Below, in pieces: positions 12,724 to 14,483 of a stretch of 14,483 nt of DNA (its first letter is position 1; each line of letters begins with the position of its first letter). The notes below the pieces were generated by a model. It was not told where the DNA came from, did not search any database, and was given only the letters and a program-made list of their open reading frames with translations. The stretch comes from Minisyncoccota bacterium (lineage in GTDB: Bacteria > Patescibacteriota > Minisyncoccia > Phycocordibacterales > UBA2100): assembly GCA_020058565.1 (NCBI GenBank), contig JAGVDT010000090.1:1-14483 (forward strand). Reading direction: 5' to 3'. The position numbers were made by a program, and so were the translations under genes.

Positions 12724-13314
12724 CTAAGGAGTCACGTCGTAGCACTGGACCCCAATATCGTTGCTGTTGCATTTGTTCGGGTTTGAAGAAGATGGCGGAG
12801 AAAAATCGTTTCCGTTGAAGTCTGCCGCCGGGGAATAAGTCGCGCTGCAGACCTGCATACCGGAGGGCGCACCCGACTGATCCCTGTCAGTCTGCAGCGC
12901 AGAGTGGTTGAGGCTCTCTAGAGTAGTGCCGAGGTGGAAACTAATGCACGTGCTCGGCGCAGCCGACACGGAGTACGGCGTGTAGGAATAGTCTGCGAGG
13001 TTGGAAGGGTCCGTTGGTACCACAGAGAGGTAGCCCGGCCCTGTCAGGTACACGGCCGCGCAGCTCGTGCCGCCGCAGCTGGTGCCGCAAACGGAAGTGT
13101 TGGTGCAAATACGCGGAGGAAAGGAGTTGTTTTGATCATAGTAAAGCTCGAGCGCCAATTGAAGCTGCTTTACATCGGAAATTCGTTTGGAATCACGCCC
13201 TTTTTTGCGCGTCCCGTCCAAAGAAACAAGCACGATCGACGCAAGAATGCCGATGATTGAAATTACGACTAGTAACTCGATAAGCGTAAAACCGTTTGCT
13301 CGCAATTTAGACAT
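12724..13314 (-). CDS. Type IV pilin-like protein
   Basis: A 196-residue protein with a short, conventional leader (MSKLRANG) and mature start FTLIELLVVISIIGILASIVLVSL, Glu5 present. A basic patch (RKKGRDSKR) and the helix ISDVKQLQLALELYYDQNNSFPP follow, as in GspG/PilA-type pilins. The C-terminal half contains many Cys (CTNTSVCGTSCGGTSC), which suggests disulfide or metal-binding loops at the filament surface. Its leader lacks the repeat found in the four operon pilins. TCAAAT six bases before the ATG is a weak -10 candidate; no SD is seen. It is separate from the operon, with an inverted repeat and a heptamer array between it and pilD. Confidence 0.88.
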   Translation of the reverse strand: MSKLRANGFTLIELLVVISIIGILASIVLVSLDGTRKKGRDSKRISDVKQLQLALELYYDQNNSFPPRICTNTSVCGTSCGGTSCAAVYLTGPGYLSVVPTDPSNLADYSYTPYSVSAAPSTCISFHLGTTLESLNHSALQTDRDQSGAPSGMQVCSATYSPAADFNGNDFSPPSSSNPNKCNSNDIGVQCYDVTP

Positions 13315-13359
13315 AAAATTATTTGAAAATTAAGGACATGCAAGGCTCGTCGGCACGTA

Positions 13360-13458
13360 TTATTCCCGGCAAGACACCGATGATGCAATAACGACCAAGA
13401 GCTCAATGAGCGTGAAGCCTCGTGCCGCACGGGAGAAACCCGCCTGAGACTGCTTCAT
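13360..13458 (-). pseudogene. Pilin relic
   Basis: From the ATG at 13458 the sequence reads a basic leader, then RAARGFTLIELLVVIA, a perfect prepilin start. It then shifts frame after one missing base and stops at 13360. In the other frame it continues as IIGVLPGII, completing the expected hydrophobic helix, before ending in unrelated DNA. No mature pilin domain remains. A TATACT -10 box (13471 to 13466) is intact seven bases upstream. It lies between two working pilin genes, so it is probably a decayed or donor copy. Confidence 0.75.
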
Positions 13459-13477
13459 GACTGACAGTATATCGCAC

Positions 13478-13506
13478 AAAAAAGAAAACCCCACCGATTG
13501 GTGGGG
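13478..13506 (-). terminator. Intrinsic terminator of the major pilin gene
   Basis: CCCCACC (13489-13495) pairs perfectly with GGTGGGG (13500-13506) around a four-base loop. On the minus strand the stem is followed by TTTTCTTTTTT. It lies 25 bases after the pilin stop at 13532. Confidence 0.9.
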
Positions 13507-13531
13507 ATTTCTTGCAGCCTATAGGCCGCAC

Positions 13532-14008
13532 TTAGCAGGTCGTGTCGCCGGATGCCTGAGCAGCGGTGGTCTGCTTCGAGACGCCGGTTGAGTCTACGCA
13601 CCAGTAGGTACCCGCCGTCGACATCAATGCCGAGACCGCGTATGCGGTGCCGTTAGCAGTGATGTTGCATGCCAGAGAGGTACCGGCCGGATAGTTGTCG
13701 TAGGACACTAGCGCGAGCATTCCGGAAGCCGTATCGGCGAACATGGTGCTAGCCGTGTTGCAAGTCTCACCGGCTGCGTCAGCAACGGCGTTAGTAGCAG
13801 TCGTAGCGGTGCCGTAAGCACCGATGTTGCTGTAGTAAACCTCCGCAGCGTTGCGAACACTGTTAAGCTGTTCTTTTACCCTTGCGTCGTTGCCTTTTGA
13901 GCGAGCCGTTCCGAGGGACGCGAGAACTATTGCCGCCAAGATACCGATGATGGCGATGACCACCAAGAGCTCTATGAGCGTGAAACCCCTTTTAAGATTT
14001 TGCATCAT
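13532..14008 (-). CDS. Probable major type IV pilin
   Basis: A 158-residue pilin with a very short leader (MMQNLKRG) and mature start FTLIELLVVIAIIGILAAIVLASLGTARSKG, Glu5 present. The helix continues as KEQLNSVRNAAEVYYSNIGAYG, and the globular part is rich in Ala/Thr/Ser/Gly with four Cys, including the last residue. Its small size, monocistronic unit and strong terminator fit the major filament subunit. It should be processed by the peptidase at 11788-12600. The start could be either of the two adjacent ATGs (14008 or 14005). TAAATT six bases upstream of 14008 suggests a leaderless message. The dyad DNA at 14058-14483 begins 50 bases upstream. Confidence 0.88.
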   Translation of the reverse strand: MMQNLKRGFTLIELLVVIAIIGILAAIVLASLGTARSKGNDARVKEQLNSVRNAAEVYYSNIGAYGTATTATNAVADAAGETCNTASTMFADTASGMLALVSYDNYPAGTSLACNITANGTAYAVSALMSTAGTYWCVDSTGVSKQTTAAQASGDTTC

Positions 14009-14014
14009 ATAAAT

Positions 14015-14020
14015 AATTTA
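14015..14020 (-). promoter_or_regulatory. -10-like box of the major pilin
   Basis: TAAATT (14020 to 14015) is six bases before the ATG at 14008, within AT-rich DNA. No SD and no clear -35. Confidence 0.4.
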
Positions 14021-14057
14021 CGCGTTACCTATTAATTAATATTGGCGGGGTGCCCCC

Positions 14058-14483
14058 GACGGTTCGCGTATCCACATTGTAGCTCTCCGTTTTCGTGTAC
14101 AAAGCGGTATTGTGGATAACCTTCATTAAAGGGGGAGAAATTAAAGAAAATAGAATATTTGTATTTTTTACCTACTAATGGTTAAGTACCCTCTCATTTG
14201 CCACCCCACCACACCCGCGGGCGCAGAGGTTTCCGCTCTGCGCAAACTCGGGCACCAGGCTTGCGGGCATACCGCAAGCGTGTGGCCCTCAAACAGTGCT
14301 CGGATCGGAAACCTCTGCGCCCGCGGGTGTGGTGGGGTGGCAAATGAGAGGGTACTTAACCATTAGTAGGTAAAAAATACAAATATTCTATTCTCTTTAA
14401 TTTCTCCCCCTTTAATGAAGGTTATCCACAATACCGCTTTGTACACGAAAACGGAGAGCTACAATGTGGATACGCGAACCGTC
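14058..14483. repeat. Long inverted repeat, 178-bp arms
   Basis: Bases 14058-14235 are the reverse complement of 14306-14483 without gaps and with one mismatch (A14148 against C14393). The 70-base centre (14236-14305) is unique and holds a GCTTGCGG/CCGCAAGC hairpin (14259-14279). Its first bases also pair back into the left arm (GCGCAGAG at 14221-14228 with CTCTGCGC at 14236-14243). I see no gene here; open frames crossing it are by-products of the symmetry. The right arm ends exactly at the window edge, so its true extent is unknown. It may be a cruciform element, a foldback mobile element, an origin-like region, or an assembly fold-back. Confidence 0.9.
14068..14119. other. DnaA-box-like pair in the inverted repeat (left arm)
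   Basis: TGTGGATAA at 14111-14119 is a perfect DnaA box (reverse of TTATCCACA). GTATCCACA at 14068-14076 differs from the consensus by one base and is in the opposite orientation. AT-rich DNA follows at about 14140-14182. The mirror copies are at 14422-14430 and 14465-14473 in the right arm. Confidence 0.5.

Noticed and set aside
14178..14366. Open frame across the centre of the long inverted repeat
   Set aside because: It is created by the repeat arms, has no promoter or RBS, and its translation is Cys/His/Pro-rich without family features.

Overview
The window looks like a chromosomal or contig-end segment of a Patescibacteria (CPR) bacterium, probably of the Parcubacteria type. This is inference from gene content and style, not from a marker gene. 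The signs are compact genes and a NAD-dependent DNA ligase with a reduced zinc finger. There is a type IV pilus cluster of short pilins with its own prepilin peptidase, and a PaaX/Cas2-like small regulator. A -10 box lies only 6-7 bases before many start codons, which implies leaderless mRNAs. Period-7 tandem repeats are scattered between genes.

Layout. Bases 1-2350 are an accessory-looking stretch. It holds a nested hairpin, a small acidic protein (153-383), a minus-strand group of tiny membrane proteins (451-1097) that use strong AGGAGG ribosome binding sites unlike the rest of the window, a zeta-toxin-like P-loop protein (1181-1786), and a divergent membrane-anchored small protein (1862-2209). 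Bases 2352-4325 carry a histidine phosphatase and an M23-type peptidase on the plus strand. They converge on a membrane protein with a HEPN-like R-x4-H motif. Bases 4412-6238 carry gatA and gatC (minus), two subunits of the tRNA-dependent amidotransferase; gatB is not in the window. Bases 6324-6992 hold a PaaX/Cas2-like gene bracketed by two copies of a 40-bp dyad-symmetric sequence. ligA follows at 6996-9017 (minus).

Bases 9097-12600 are a minus-strand pilus operon: prepilin peptidase, then GspH/FimT-, GspJ/PilW-, GspI/PilV- and PilX-like minor pilins, with start and stop codons touching or overlapping. All four pilin leader peptides are encoded by copies of the same short DNA repeat. Upstream lie a stand-alone pilin (12724-13314), a decayed pilin relic (13360-13458) and a probable major pilin with its own terminator (13532-14008). 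The window ends in a long inverted repeat: 178-bp arms, one mismatch, 70-bp centre, with DnaA-box-like sites in each arm. It runs exactly to the window edge, so an assembly artefact must be excluded.

The most unusual items are the palindrome-flanked PaaX/Cas2-like gene, the terminal inverted repeat, the repeat-derived pilin leaders, the general period-7 repeats, and the small SD-led operon in which one membrane ORF has no ordinary start codon.
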